Shown: positions 10,018 through 19,450 of the stretch, in pieces | How the letters are laid out: every line of letters starts with the position of its first letter | Position numbering within the stretch: position 1 is the stretch's first letter | From: Bacteroides ndongoniae | GTDB lineage: Bacteria; Bacteroidota; Bacteroidia; Bacteroidales; Bacteroidaceae | NCBI RefSeq assembly: GCF_900108345.1 | Contig: NZ_FNVV01000012.1 | Span: 372,001-436,000 of the forward strand | Direction of reading: 5' to 3' | DNA length: 64,000 bases | Position numbers and translations under genes: made by a program | The notes under the pieces: model-generated | Databases searched by the model: none | Seen by the model: the letters and a program-made list of their open reading frames with translations, nothing else | What the model was told of the DNA's origin: nothing

Positions 10018-10149
10018 AAACTGTCAGTTTACAGGCTTTATACTTTCAGTTTGTCCGTAATAAACTGCCGGTTTATCGGTTTTAAACTGTCGGTTTATCG
10101 GCACTAAACTGCCGGTTTATCGGCACTAAACTGCCGGTTTAATCAGGCT
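10018..10149. repeat. 22-bp tandem array B (AAACTGCCGGTTTATCGG units)
   Basis: Six contiguous 22-bp units start at 10018, 10040, 10062, 10084, 10106 and 10128. The two best preserved share AAACTGCCGGTTTATCGGCA; the outer ones are degenerate. The core is nearly palindromic. The array begins 84 bp after the HHH gene stop. Its sequence is unrelated to array A although the period is identical. Confidence 0.9.
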
Positions 10150-10167
10150 AAACTAAAATCGCATAAA

Positions 10168-10199
10168 CTTGTGCAAGTTGGATAAAAGGGATATATTTG
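10168..10199 (+). promoter_or_regulatory. Bacteroides-type promoter for the radical SAM gene
   Basis: CTTG at 10168-10171, 20 bp, then TATATTTG at 10192-10199. This matches the Bacteroides pattern TTTG-N19/21-TAnnTTTG with one mismatch in the -33 box. It lies about 120 bp before the radical SAM start. Confidence 0.6.
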
Positions 10200-10319
10200 T
10201 ATGTTCTTGCGTTGAGAGATGTAGTAGAGACGCAAACTTTTGCGCTTTTGCTGCGTGTAGGTATATATGCAATACACTTCTCTTGCCAGATAAATTAATG
10301 TGAATAAATACAGATAGCA

Positions 10320-11093
10320 ATGACAGTTATTTATCCTTCTCCCATCTTTGGTCCTATACATTCCCGCCGTTTGGGAGTATCTTTGGGAATCAATCTGATG
10401 CCGGCCGACGGTAAGTTGTGTACGTTCAACTGCATTTATTGCGAATGCGGTTTCAACGAAGACTTCCGTCCCAAGCTTCCCCGTCCCACCCGTGAAGAAG
10501 TACGTCAGGCGTTGGAAGCCCGTTTGCAGGATATGCAGGCCAATGGTCCGGCTCCCGATGTGCTGACCTTTGCAGGCAACGGCGAACCGACGGCCCATCC
10601 GCACTTTGCCGAAATCATCGACGATACACTGGCCTTGCGCGACCGTTACTTCCCGAATGCCAAAGTCAGCGTGCTGAGCAACTCCACGTTTATCCACAAG
10701 CCTGCCGTGTTTGCAGCCCTGAACAAAATAGATAACAACATCCTGAAGCTCGATACCGTGGACGAAGCCTATATCCACGACCTCGACCGTCCTACAGGCC
10801 GGTATTCGGTGAACGACATCATCGAAGGCATGAAAGCGTTCAAGGGCCGTTGCATCATTCAGACGATGTTTCTGAAAGGCAGTTACAAAGGCAAAGACAT
10901 GGACAATACGTCGGACAAGTATGTACTTCCCTGGCTGGAGAAAGTGAAAGAGATCGCTCCGCGTCAGGTAATGATCTACACCATCGACCGCGAAACGCCC
11001 GACCACGATCTGTCGAAAGCTACTCACGAAGAACTCGACCGCATTGGTGCGTTGGTCAAAGAAGCAGGATTTGCAGTAAGTGTTTCCTACTGA
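10320..11093 (+). CDS. Radical SAM protein (COG0731-like)
   Basis: A 257-residue radical SAM enzyme. The [4Fe-4S] motif CxxxCxxC is C34, C38 and C41 (KLCTFNCIYCECG), followed by the SAM-binding GNGEPTAHPHF segment near residue 85. The N-terminal FGPIHSRRLGVSLGINLMP is shared with a group of wyosine-synthase-like radical SAM proteins of unknown substrate. It is a single gene, preceded by array B and a consensus promoter. The IS1182 element starts 40 bp after its stop and leaves it intact. Confidence 0.88.
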   Translation: MTVIYPSPIFGPIHSRRLGVSLGINLMPADGKLCTFNCIYCECGFNEDFRPKLPRPTREEVRQALEARLQDMQANGPAPDVLTFAGNGEPTAHPHFAEIIDDTLALRDRYFPNAKVSVLSNSTFIHKPAVFAALNKIDNNILKLDTVDEAYIHDLDRPTGRYSVNDIIEGMKAFKGRCIIQTMFLKGSYKGKDMDNTSDKYVLPWLEKVKEIAPRQVMIYTIDRETPDHDLSKATHEELDRIGALVKEAGFAVSVSY

Positions 11094-11132
11094 CGTCCGG
11101 ACAACTGTATCGGCTTAGAATAGTAACGATTT

Positions 11133-12972
11133 TGAGGGTGTGTCGTAATACGCGATTCACCCTCTTTTCTTTATCAGCGATAAGAGCATAGTTAACTCTT
11201 TCAGGCAGCGATATTCTGAAGATAATCTCGATTATTTTGTTCCCAATAGCCTAAAAGAGCGGTAATAAGGCCGTAAAGGTGTTTAATTGGCCAATTTATA
11301 CCCTCTTTATTCATCTTGGTACACATCTTTTTTATATTGAAGGCGATGGCCAGGAAGGAAAAGTCCATAAGAACCTTGTCCTTCCCAAAATGACGGAAGC
11401 GCTTGTAGTTCATGTTGAATTTTATCTGTCCAAATACAGCTTCCGGCTCTATACACCTTTGCCCTCTGTATTTCAACCCTTCTTCGGAACAGAGAAGTTC
11501 CCGGGCTTTCTGTTTGTATATCCTGAGTCGGTGATTCAGTTCTATCGTCCTGTTTCCTTTAGCTTTAAAACACAGACATCTTAACGGACATCCTTCGCAT
11601 CTGACAGCCCTATACCTGACATATTCGACTACATATCCGGATTCGGTTTTCGTATGCCTGGTACCTACCCTCTGCATCTTTTGCCCCATTGGACAGACGC
11701 AGTAATCCTGTTCTTCATTGTAGAAAAAGTTTTCGGCCTTAAAAGGATCCGGTTTAAATCTTGGCCGCTGCTCCATGTGGAAATAATTGTATTTGACGTA
11801 TGCTTCCATCCCGTTTTCCGACATAAAGTGGTAATTCTCTTCTGATCCGTAACCGGAATCAGCAACCACCGTATGAGCCAACTGCCCGTATCTGTCGGCA
11901 AAGGACTTCAGAAAGGGAATCATCGTCAAGGTGTCAGTCGGATTCGGGAAAAGAGAATAATCGATAATGAATTGATTTTCCGTAGCAATCTGAAGATTAT
12001 ATCCGGGTTTTGTCTGACCGTTACGCATGGCATCCTCTTTCATTCTCATAAAGGTGGCTTCTTTGTCTGTCTTGGAATAAGAGTTACGGTCCTGAAGATT
12101 GTCCAAATGGGTGTTGTATTCCTGAAGCTTATCCCTGTGAGCTTCCAGTTCTTTCAGCTGTTTGTGTTTCTTTTTCAGCTCTGATTTCTGCTCTTTCGTG
12201 GAAGGCTCTGCAGTCTGTTCAAGGGCATTGCGTAATTCCCCAGCCATTTCTGTCAATATGGAAGGGGTAAACTCAATTCCATCGTTGTTTTCCGAAGCTT
12301 TTTCCTGAGCGATGACGTCATCTATTTGGCTTAACAGAACCCTGATTTTCTTCATCAGTCGTTCACGGTTTCGCTCAACGCTCTTCCGCCATACAAAAGT
12401 ATATTTGTTGGCCTTGGACTCAATCTTTGTTCCGTCAATATATTCCACATTCAGACTGATGAAGCCTTTGGATGAAAGCAGAAGTACGGTTTGGGTAAAC
12501 ACTTCGTTAATCTCCTTCTTCACCCGATTACGGAAACGGTTGATAGTAATGAAGTCCGGTTTCTCATAACCGGCTAACCAAATGTAATGGATATCACGAT
12601 GAAGAAGCTTTTCTATTTTCCGGCAGGAGTATATATTGTTCATATAGGCATACAAGATAACCTTTAGCATCATCTTGGGATGGTAAGGACTACGGCCGCA
12701 TTCTTTGTATAACTTCCTGAAACTTTCAAGATTCAGGCTTTCAACCAAAGCGTCAACCATGCGTACAGGATCGTTTTCTGCAATATCTTCATCGATTCTT
12801 TGCGGAAAAAGTACCGTTTGGTTGGGAGTGTATGGACGAAAATGTATCTTTGCCATATGTATAAATCTTTATGCTTAAAGATACAAAATCTTTAGGTAAT
12901 AACAAAGCCCCAGCTTGTGAAAGTCGGGGCTTTGTGCTAAAAAAAGAAGGTGTGCTTTTTGACACACCTTCA
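11133..12972. mobile_element. IS1182-family insertion sequence, about 1.84 kb
   Basis: The element contains one transposase gene on the minus strand. Its ends are imperfect inverted repeats: TGAGGGTGTGTC at 11133 and the complement of TGAAGGTGTGTC ending at 12972. Both ends also fold into small hairpins. A 10-bp stem, ACAAAGCCCC (12902-12911) with GGGGCTTTGT (12926-12935), lies before the transposase start and could block outside transcription. I could not see a clear target-site duplication. It separates the radical SAM gene from the ftsH-like gene. Confidence 0.85.
11201..12856 (-). CDS. IS1182-family transposase
   Basis: A full-length 551-residue transposase with the family N-terminus FRPYTPNQTVLFPQ, the DUF772-type region SPYHPKMMLKVILYAYMNN, and a DDE catalytic region that includes EYIDGTKIESKANKYTFVWR and VVADSGYGSEENY. 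The C-terminal part (CEGCPLRCLCFKAKGNR) is a cysteine cluster typical of this family. No frameshift is seen, so the element may be active. Confidence 0.93.
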   Translation of the reverse strand: MAKIHFRPYTPNQTVLFPQRIDEDIAENDPVRMVDALVESLNLESFRKLYKECGRSPYHPKMMLKVILYAYMNNIYSCRKIEKLLHRDIHYIWLAGYEKPDFITINRFRNRVKKEINEVFTQTVLLLSSKGFISLNVEYIDGTKIESKANKYTFVWRKSVERNRERLMKKIRVLLSQIDDVIAQEKASENNDGIEFTPSILTEMAGELRNALEQTAEPSTKEQKSELKKKHKQLKELEAHRDKLQEYNTHLDNLQDRNSYSKTDKEATFMRMKEDAMRNGQTKPGYNLQIATENQFIIDYSLFPNPTDTLTMIPFLKSFADRYGQLAHTVVADSGYGSEENYHFMSENGMEAYVKYNYFHMEQRPRFKPDPFKAENFFYNEEQDYCVCPMGQKMQRVGTRHTKTESGYVVEYVRYRAVRCEGCPLRCLCFKAKGNRTIELNHRLRIYKQKARELLCSEEGLKYRGQRCIEPEAVFGQIKFNMNYKRFRHFGKDKVLMDFSFLAIAFNIKKMCTKMNKEGINWPIKHLYGLITALLGYWEQNNRDYLQNIAA

Positions 12973-13156
12973 TATTTTTTTCCTAACTGGGAAAAAATAT
13001 TTGCTCTATTCTTGAAGTAAAATCTGTTGGTTTCTTATAATGTTATTTTCTCTAAACGGAGTTTTTTAGACCATTCTTGGTCTGTTTTGGATAATTCTTT
13101 CCTTAGTGGCTTTTGCGATATTTGCGATTCAAAAACGTAAACTTAAGGAAAGAAAT

Positions 13157-15008
13157 ATGAAGCAAGAACAGCAAAACCAGCAGCCCAAACGTATGAATCC
13201 TTATGTAGGATTACTGATGGGTATTTTGATAATACTCTTTCTTAACGGATTGATTGTACCTACCTTAACAGGCGGGCAGATTAAGCCGGCCGATTATGGT
13301 ACGTTCATTGCCAAGGTAGATAGCGGACTGGTGGAGGAAGTTGTCATCAAGAGCGGACAGATTTATTTTACTGCCAGGGAAGGTAATGTAACTTCAGCCT
13401 ACCAGACGGGTGCCATCAACGATCCACAACTGGTTGACAGGCTTTTACAGGCAAAGAGTCCGAATAAGGATGGAAAGATAGCTTTCAACCAGATTATCCC
13501 GCGCGAAAACTCTCCGTTGCTCAACTTTATACTGATGTGGGTATTGCCGGGGCTGATATTTTACCTCATCTGGCGACAGACCAGTAAAGCCATTCAGTCG
13601 CGCATGGGCAGTGGAGGAAACTTTATGTCGTTCGGTAAAAGCGGTGCCAAGATTTATGCCGACGCCGATGTGAAGACTACCTTTGCTGATGTAGCCGGAC
13701 AAGACGAGGCAAAAGAGACGCTGACCGAAATTGTAGACTTCCTGCACAATCCTAAGAAGTATACCGACATCGGTGCTTCTCTGCCGAAAGGTGCTTTGCT
13801 GGTGGGCCCTCCGGGAACGGGAAAAACCTTGATTGCACGTGCTGTTGCAGGTGAGGCTAAAGTGCCGTTTTTTGCTATTTCGGGTTCGGAGTTCGTACAA
13901 ATGTTTGTGGGTATGGGAGCAGCCAAGGTGCGCGACCTCTTCCGTCAGGCCAATGAAAAGGCACCCTGTATTATCTTTATCGACGAGATAGATGCCATTG
14001 GCAAGCGGCGCGATACAGGGTTGGGCGGTAACGACGAGCGCGAACAGACCCTTAACCAACTACTTACCGAAATGGACGGATTTGACGGTCGTAAGGGAGT
14101 CGTGATATTGGCAGCCACTAACCGTCCCGAAAGCCTTGACAAAGCCCTGCTTCGTCCCGGTCGTTTCGACCGTCGTATTCAGATGGAACTGTCCGACCTG
14201 GAAGGACGGAAAGCCATTCTGGCCGTACACTTGAAGAAGGTGAAATGCGAAAAGATAGATATGGATGTGGTGGCACGGGCTACAGCTGGCTCTTCGGGTG
14301 CCGAACTGGCCAACATCGTCAACGAAGCTGCTTTGCGTGCTGTACGTATGGGGCGTAATAAAGTAATTACTGCCGATTTAGAAGAGAGCATAGAAACAGT
14401 GATTGCAGGTGCACAAAAGAAGGGTAAGGTGATTTCGGCTGATGAGAAGAAGACGGTGTCTTACCACGAGATAGGACATGCCTTAGTGGCTGCTTTGCGA
14501 GCCATTCGGCACCTGTCACAAGATTACCATTGTGCCGCGCACGTCGGGTGCGCTGGGCTATACCATGCAGGTGGACAAAGGCGAGCAGGTACTGATGAGC
14601 CGTGAAGATCTCTTCAACCGCATTGCTACCCTGACTGGCGGACGAGCTGCCGAAGAAGTAGTGCTGGGCAGTGTCAGTACGGGGGCTTCGAACGACATTG
14701 AGCAGGCTACCCGCCTGGCACGGGCTATGGTTACCCGATATGGTATGAGCGAAAAATACGACATGATGGGACTGGAAACGGTAAACAATGCCTATCTGGG
14801 TGGTGATACTTCACTGACCTGTTCGTCGGAAACGGCGGCAGACATCGACCGTGAAGTATTGAAAATGATTACCGAAGCCCATCAGAAAGCCCGTAAGCTT
14901 ATCTCCGTTCATCTGGACATCATGCACGAGGCAGCCCACTATCTGCTGGATAAGGAAACTATTACGGGCGAGGAGTTCATGGCCATTGTGCGCAAGTATC
15001 AACAGTAA
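13157..15008 (+). pseudogene. ftsH: FtsH-like AAA zinc metalloprotease, broken by two one-base losses
   Basis: FtsH is a membrane-bound hexameric protease. I chose ATG 13157 (MKQEQQNQQPK), preceded by AAGGAAAGAA, over the upstream GTG at 13106. Two membrane segments flank the periplasmic part. The AAA domain is complete: [19 protein letters not shown] and the [13 protein letters not shown]. The zinc site HEIGH is present, but the frame is lost at 14498-14519. Residues HSAPV (14503-14517) read in one frame and KITIVPRTSGALGY (from 14520) in another, so one base is missing on each side. Corrected, the protein has about 617 residues. It lacks the neighbours I would expect for the main ftsH, so it may be a second copy. 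Sequencing error is possible. Confidence 0.85.
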
Positions 15009-15030
15009 TTAATGAAAGTAAGAATAGTAC

Positions 15031-15927
15031 GTGGAAAGTATTGGTATCGATGAACTGAAACGTGGCACAAACGAGGCGGTATGTTATGCTGACGATTGCT
15101 TGTTTGTGTCGGAAAGCCTGCAGTGCCTGTGTACTTCTGAACCTGTCAGACTCGATTTTTCGCTGATGGTATTTTGCATGGAGGGCTGTGTGGAGTGGGA
15201 ACAGAACGGCAGTTTCTGCGCATTGCATGAGCATGATTTTGTGATAACCTTGCCTGGCACTTTGCTGACAAACCTTGTGGTAAGCGACGATTGCCGGATG
15301 AAAGTTGTCTGTGTTTCCGACCGTTTTCTTCGGCGGATGCTTCGGGCCAGTACCAATGTGTGGCATGTCATTCGGTTTGTCAAGTCCAATCCGCTGAAAC
15401 ATCTTAGCGACAGCGATTTTGAATACTTGCTGCGTTATGTCGATTTGATAAGTATTGAATTGAAGAACGGAGCCAGCATCTATCGTGAAGAGATTGTGCA
15501 ACACTTGTTTGCCGCCCTTATTTTTGGAATGCTGTCCGACATAAACCGGTGTATGGCTTCAGAAAATGGAACAGATAGAGATAAAACGACGACTCCGGTA
15601 TATATGTTCCGCCGTTTTATGGAAGAGGTTTCGGCCGATAACGGTTGTCACCGTTCGGTTACTTATTATGCCGGAAGACTTTGCTGTCTTCCTTCTTATC
15701 TGTCGCGTATTGTAAAAAAAGTCAGCGGAAGACGTGCTTTAGCCATTATCGACGAGCATGTGATAGACCGTATTGCCTTCGAACTGAAGTATTCGGACAA
15801 GTCGGTCAAAGAGATAGCGATGGAATTCGATTTCCCGAATATTTCCTTTTTTTCGAAGTATGTACGCAAACATCTGAAAGTTTCTCCAACCGCTTTTCGC
15901 AATATGGCGTTAACGGATGAGAAATAG
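15031..15927 (+). CDS. AraC-family transcriptional regulator
   Basis: A 298-residue regulator with a cupin-like N-terminal half and a C-terminal AraC DNA-binding domain with two helix-turn-helix units. The second one reads KSVKEIAMEFDFPNISFFSKYV and ends in the family motif LKVSPTAFR. The start is a GTG 23 bp after the ftsH-like stop. It resembles the AraC protein at 48757 in layout. Its stop touches the stop side of the convergent nuclease gene. No target is evident from the neighbours. Confidence 0.88.
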   Translation: MESIGIDELKRGTNEAVCYADDCLFVSESLQCLCTSEPVRLDFSLMVFCMEGCVEWEQNGSFCALHEHDFVITLPGTLLTNLVVSDDCRMKVVCVSDRFLRRMLRASTNVWHVIRFVKSNPLKHLSDSDFEYLLRYVDLISIELKNGASIYREEIVQHLFAALIFGMLSDINRCMASENGTDRDKTTTPVYMFRRFMEEVSADNGCHRSVTYYAGRLCCLPSYLSRIVKKVSGRRALAIIDEHVIDRIAFELKYSDKSVKEIAMEFDFPNISFFSKYVRKHLKVSPTAFRNMALTDEK

Positions 15928-16821
15928 CTATTGCCATTGTTTCAGATTGTATTCTGCCTCTACTTTCTTTTCTACATCGTCGGGCAGGGCGGGGAAGAAG
16001 TCGATGCCTGTGATGCGCTCTACTTGATCCACTGAATTGACGTAGCTGTCCAGCGGACGATTGCCGGAGGTATTCTTATAGATGAAGCCGATGGCGCGTG
16101 GCTGCCGGCTGCCGGTGCAGAGAATGACTTTGAAGAAAGCGTCGGGGACGGCTATTTTATGCTTGCTTCCGATGGTGCGTGGCTGGCGGTTGTAGAAGAT
16201 AGGGCCGCAGGCAATGTAGATAGGTCCTTCCTGTTCGGCCCAGCGGCGGCAGGCTTCTTCCAGTTCTTTCCAGTCGCCGCGGTTCAGGTTGTGGTTCTGT
16301 GGGCAGATGTTGGTCATGTAGAAACTTTCCTGCATGGCACGCCAGTGCCAGCGGTTGTCGCCGGCGGGGCACATGTGGCCGCGGTCCCAGCCCGAGTGTT
16401 TGTAGTCGTCGGTGGTGACGGCTTTGTCGGTGGGCAGGTCGGGGTCGGGCAGGAATTTGTCGGAACGGCTTTCGCGTTCTACCAGTTTGTCGCGGTTCAG
16501 CTCCCACGCCACCCAGTTGGGGACGTTCAGCCAGCTGTTGTAGGATACGGTGTAGCCTTTGCGCTTCAGGATGGTTTCGGACACGTTCTTCAGCGGTGCA
16601 GGCAATTCGAGGCCTTGTGCATCGGTTACAGTGGACGATGGTTGCGTGGTGCTGTTCTGCGACAGGTTTTCATTCAGCAGTTGCGGCAGCCGGTCGAGGC
16701 GGATGTTGCCCGACTTCAGGGCATTGTTCAGCGGACCGTAACCGATGAAGGCGGCACATACCAGCAGAACAAACCATACCACACCTTTGGAGCTTTTCTT
16801 TTTCGATTTTCTTCTTGCCAT
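15928..16821 (-). CDS. DNA/RNA non-specific endonuclease, membrane-anchored
   Basis: A 297-residue protein with a lysine-rich start, one transmembrane helix (about residues 13-29), and a beta-beta-alpha-Me nuclease domain. The catalytic motif is WDRGHMCPAGDNRWH, containing the DRGH signature with its general-base His, and a downstream NICPQNHNLNRGDW supplies the metal-binding Asn. Members cut single- and double-stranded nucleic acid outside the cytoplasm, for nutrition or defence. It is the last gene before the convergent AraC stop, with TraB/GumN upstream on the same strand (63 bp gap). Confidence 0.9.
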   Translation of the reverse strand: MARRKSKKKSSKGVVWFVLLVCAAFIGYGPLNNALKSGNIRLDRLPQLLNENLSQNSTTQPSSTVTDAQGLELPAPLKNVSETILKRKGYTVSYNSWLNVPNWVAWELNRDKLVERESRSDKFLPDPDLPTDKAVTTDDYKHSGWDRGHMCPAGDNRWHWRAMQESFYMTNICPQNHNLNRGDWKELEEACRRWAEQEGPIYIACGPIFYNRQPRTIGSKHKIAVPDAFFKVILCTGSRQPRAIGFIYKNTSGNRPLDSYVNSVDQVERITGIDFFPALPDDVEKKVEAEYNLKQWQ

Positions 16822-16884
16822 GACGGGTCTCTAAATAAGGTTTCAGACTCCAAAGGTAGTGATATTTTTCGGACTTGGTTATAC

Positions 16885-17769
16885 TTAATTCATCGGCTCT
16901 ACCGTATAACCCTGTTCCTGAAGCAGCTTCAGCAAGCCACGCTGACCGGGCAGGTGTCCGGCACCTACAACAACCAGAGTGGGGGACTGCTTCATGATGG
17001 CGGGCAGTTGGCGGGCCCAGTCGGCGTTGCGGCGATATATCAGTGCGTCCATTTCTTCGGGGGTACTGTCGCAGGCATTGTTCACCTTTTCTTCGGTGAT
17101 GGCGAGTAGTTCGTCCAGGTCTTGCTTCATGTAGGCCTGAGTCATGCGCAGGCTTTGGTCGATGCTCTGGTCGATGTGCGTGGCGGTGCAGTGCAGCAGG
17201 AGCGCCTGTCGTGTCAGGGCTTGCGAGTTGTAGAGGACGTCTACTTGCAGGGCAATGCTTTCCAGTCCGCCTACTTTCTTTCTGGCCTGCCGTGCCTGTG
17301 TCTGAAACCAGGTGTCGAGCTGTTCCTGCGGGTTGAATCCCTTCAGTGATTTCATGGCCAGTGCCACGGCCAGCTGGGTAGTGATGGCAGCAGGTTTCAG
17401 CTTATTGAACAGGGCAAGGTCTACGCCCATGTAGTTCTTTACTACAGCAGCAATGGTGTCGTATTGTGCCTGTGTGAACAGGCTTTTCAGTGTAGTGTCG
17501 GCCGGTAGCATCATGGCTTGCTGCATCTTCATCATGTTTTCGGGCTTCATGGCTTCGTCCATTACGAGTTCGCCATACACCTGCTCAGTTTGGTCGATGG
17601 CCTGTTGCAGGGCAGAGATGCTGTCCTTGATGCTGAGTGGAGCCAGGTGGTGTGTACCCATGACGTACGAAGGGCGGTCGAGTCCGTTGCCCGATACTTT
17701 CCATAACAGTTGCGCCTGAGCGCCGAGGGCGATGCAGAGAAGCATCACAAGTGCGAGTGTCTTTTTCAT
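16885..17769 (-). CDS. TraB/GumN family protein
   Basis: The start at 17769 (MKKTLALVMLLCIALGAQAQ) gives a clean signal peptide and is preferred over an in-frame ATG 10 codons earlier. The mature part has the TraB/GumN hallmarks YVMGTHHLAP near the N-terminus and LVVVGAGHLPGQRGLLKLL near the C-terminus, two GxxH motifs proposed to bind metal in this family. Members are predicted metalloproteases related to Tiki proteins. It probably acts in the periplasm. It may share a transcript with the nuclease gene downstream. Confidence 0.88.
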   Translation of the reverse strand: MKKTLALVMLLCIALGAQAQLLWKVSGNGLDRPSYVMGTHHLAPLSIKDSISALQQAIDQTEQVYGELVMDEAMKPENMMKMQQAMMLPADTTLKSLFTQAQYDTIAAVVKNYMGVDLALFNKLKPAAITTQLAVALAMKSLKGFNPQEQLDTWFQTQARQARKKVGGLESIALQVDVLYNSQALTRQALLLHCTATHIDQSIDQSLRMTQAYMKQDLDELLAITEEKVNNACDSTPEEMDALIYRRNADWARQLPAIMKQSPTLVVVGAGHLPGQRGLLKLLQEQGYTVEPMN

Positions 17770-17829
17770 TGCGGTCATTTTTTTATGGTTTTGTTTCATT
17801 AGTCGTTGCAGAGTTGTTTTTATTGCAGG

Positions 17830-18147
17830 TTATTTGTCTTTTGTAAATTCTATATTCCTTATTGTAACGATTGCTATTGCAATGGTCAGGAGCAGGGATA
17901 TGCAGGCGGCAAACAGGACAGCTTGCCAGAAGTGGTCTTTTATCAGATAGATGAATGCCCAAAAAGAGGCGAAAGCGGTAAGTGCGCCTGCGTAGAAACA
18001 TCGTTGAAAAGATAAGGGATTCTTCAGTGGGCGTATCGTCTTTCCGCAGTGCGGGCATCGGATGCTGAAGTGGGTACTGATGAAACAGTACTTCAGTCGC
18101 GAGGCGATACCTATTGGTTCGGAGCAATAAGGACATTGATTTTTCAT
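17830..18147 (-). CDS. Small zinc-ribbon membrane protein
   Basis: A 105-residue protein with two CxxC pairs near the N-terminus (NQCPYCSEP and IRCPHCGKT), which form a probable zinc ribbon, followed by two transmembrane helices. No function is known for this arrangement. It is the last minus-strand gene before the block of plus-strand genes that starts after the 18.3-kb repeat, and it may lie in one transcription unit with TraB/GumN. Confidence 0.7.
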   Translation of the reverse strand: MKNQCPYCSEPIGIASRLKYCFISTHFSIRCPHCGKTIRPLKNPLSFQRCFYAGALTAFASFWAFIYLIKDHFWQAVLFAACISLLLTIAIAIVTIRNIEFTKDK

Positions 18148-18273
18148 CGCATATCTGTTAATGGGTTAGACTGTCTTTTCTTTCTTTTGCTGATGCAAAG
18201 TTAGGATGGATTCGAGAGGATTTAGGTTAACGTTGCGTTAATGTTAGGTTAACGTTGGCGATGGCAGAAGTAG

Positions 18274-18467
18274 GTGCCGTGAAGGCCGCTTGTGATGCGG
18301 TTGTAGAACACTTGCACGGCTCGCGAGCCGTGCAAGTGTTGCTCGCGAGCCGTACAAGTGTCCCACAAATGGAATGCAAGTGTTGCTCACGAAGGATGCA
18401 AGCGAGGTATTTTTATGGTTCACGTTTCACAGCAAAACGCTCATAATAAGCAGGTTACTGTGAAACG
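18274..18467. repeat. Left copy of the 165-bp direct repeat, containing 22-bp array C
   Basis: Bases 18274-18438 are identical to 33284-33448; similarity continues, imperfectly, to 18467. Inside is a perfect 30-bp palindrome at 18309-18338 built on CGGCTCGCGAGCCG, then units of 22 bp starting at 18330, 18352 and 18374 in the reverse orientation to array A. The right part has an 11-bp inverted pair, ACGTTTCACAG and CTGTGAAACGT, about 24 bp apart. The two copies bound a 15-kb block. Confidence 0.9.
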
Positions 18468-18837
18468 TTATTTGGATAAACCGTGAATGAGCAGAATTCA
18501 TAGTTCTGTGTGTAGTTACTTTCTTTTTCAGTGATTCTATTTTTCCATTTTCATTACATGAATTGAGACTATAGGGGTCAATCTATTTTCAGGAAAACAC
18601 ATCCGAAGGCAGGACGTGAAAGATTGCCTGTCCTGCTCTATCTTGTTTTTCTTTTTGCAAATGTCCCCCTTCATTATGGTTTCAATTCTTTATTAAACTA
18701 TTAATTATTAACTTTTTATATATTATCTGTGTCCCCCTTATTTGTCCCCCTGCTTTGCTTTTCTATCTATCTGTTCTTTTCTATTTTTGGACTCATGTAT
18801 ACGGGATATTTATTATTCACTTAAATAATTTAATCTT
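18468..18837. promoter_or_regulatory. Leader with paired TGTCCCCCT motifs
   Basis: No gene is visible. TGTCCCCCT occurs at 18662-18670, 18730-18738 and 18743-18751. The outer pair, CAAATGTCCCCCT and ATTTGTCCCCCT, is 81 bp apart. The same pair with an 82-bp spacing lies before the LemA gene at 28637-28731. The rest is AT-rich and probably holds the promoter of the next gene. Confidence 0.55.
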
Positions 18838-19422
18838 ATGGAAACAAAAAAGTATTATGGAGTAAAAAAAGACAAAGAATTTCCTAGTTACATCAGCGAG
18901 TTTTTTCAGGCTTATCCCGAAAAGTTCGAAGAACGGAAGAACCTCGTCAAGCCGGCAATCTACGGTCTGTTGGCTGTGGTTTGTCTGTTCATTGTTATTT
19001 TTCCGCAGGTGATTCCCGTGCTGCCTTTGTGGTTCATCAGGGTAGTTGCTGTGATAGGCATCCTCTTTTTCGGAATCGGTGCTTGGATGGCTTCGTCCGA
19101 TACTTATAATGTAGAGAGTGACGGCAAGGTGAAACAGGTAAACATTAAAAAATTCATCCGCAACGAAACCGATGCGGACAAGATTGTGGAGGCCTTCGTG
19201 CATCACGATTTCAGGTACCTGACCGCCCTACCAAGCGGCAACAACCAGCCTGTGCAGCTTCATGTCTACGAGGACGAGGTGGGAAAAGAGATGTACTGCA
19301 TCCTGACGGCCTACGATTCCAGTTCGAACATTGTGGGGTTGGCCGCCCCCGTCATTCTGAAAGGACATGAATACGAGGATAATGCCGAGTTGATTTATCA
19401 CATGTGCGACGATGAGGATTAG
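18838..19422 (+). CDS. Hypothetical membrane protein, 194 aa
   Basis: Not a family I recognise. Residues 1-40 are soluble and charged, two transmembrane helices follow at about 41-85, and the remaining ~105 residues form a soluble domain that ends in the acidic MCDDED. The soluble tail (ETDADKIVEAFVHHDFRYLT) is probably cytoplasmic. It is the first gene of the plus-strand block, 28 bp ahead of the MORN-type gene. It shares leader motifs with the LemA operon, which suggests joint control. Confidence 0.6.
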   Translation: METKKYYGVKKDKEFPSYISEFFQAYPEKFEERKNLVKPAIYGLLAVVCLFIVIFPQVIPVLPLWFIRVVAVIGILFFGIGAWMASSDTYNVESDGKVKQVNIKKFIRNETDADKIVEAFVHHDFRYLTALPSGNNQPVQLHVYEDEVGKEMYCILTAYDSSSNIVGLAAPVILKGHEYEDNAELIYHMCDDED

Positions 19423-19450
19423 TATAATCTGGAAAACTTACGAATGACTT

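Noticed and set aside
11133..12972. Target-site duplication for the IS1182 element
   Set aside because: No matching flanking bases could be agreed on by eye, so none is claimed.
18255..18446. Short proteins with HLHGSRAVQVLLASR-like text at several loci
   Set aside because: The shared protein text comes from the 22-bp repeat read in frame, not from a conserved gene.
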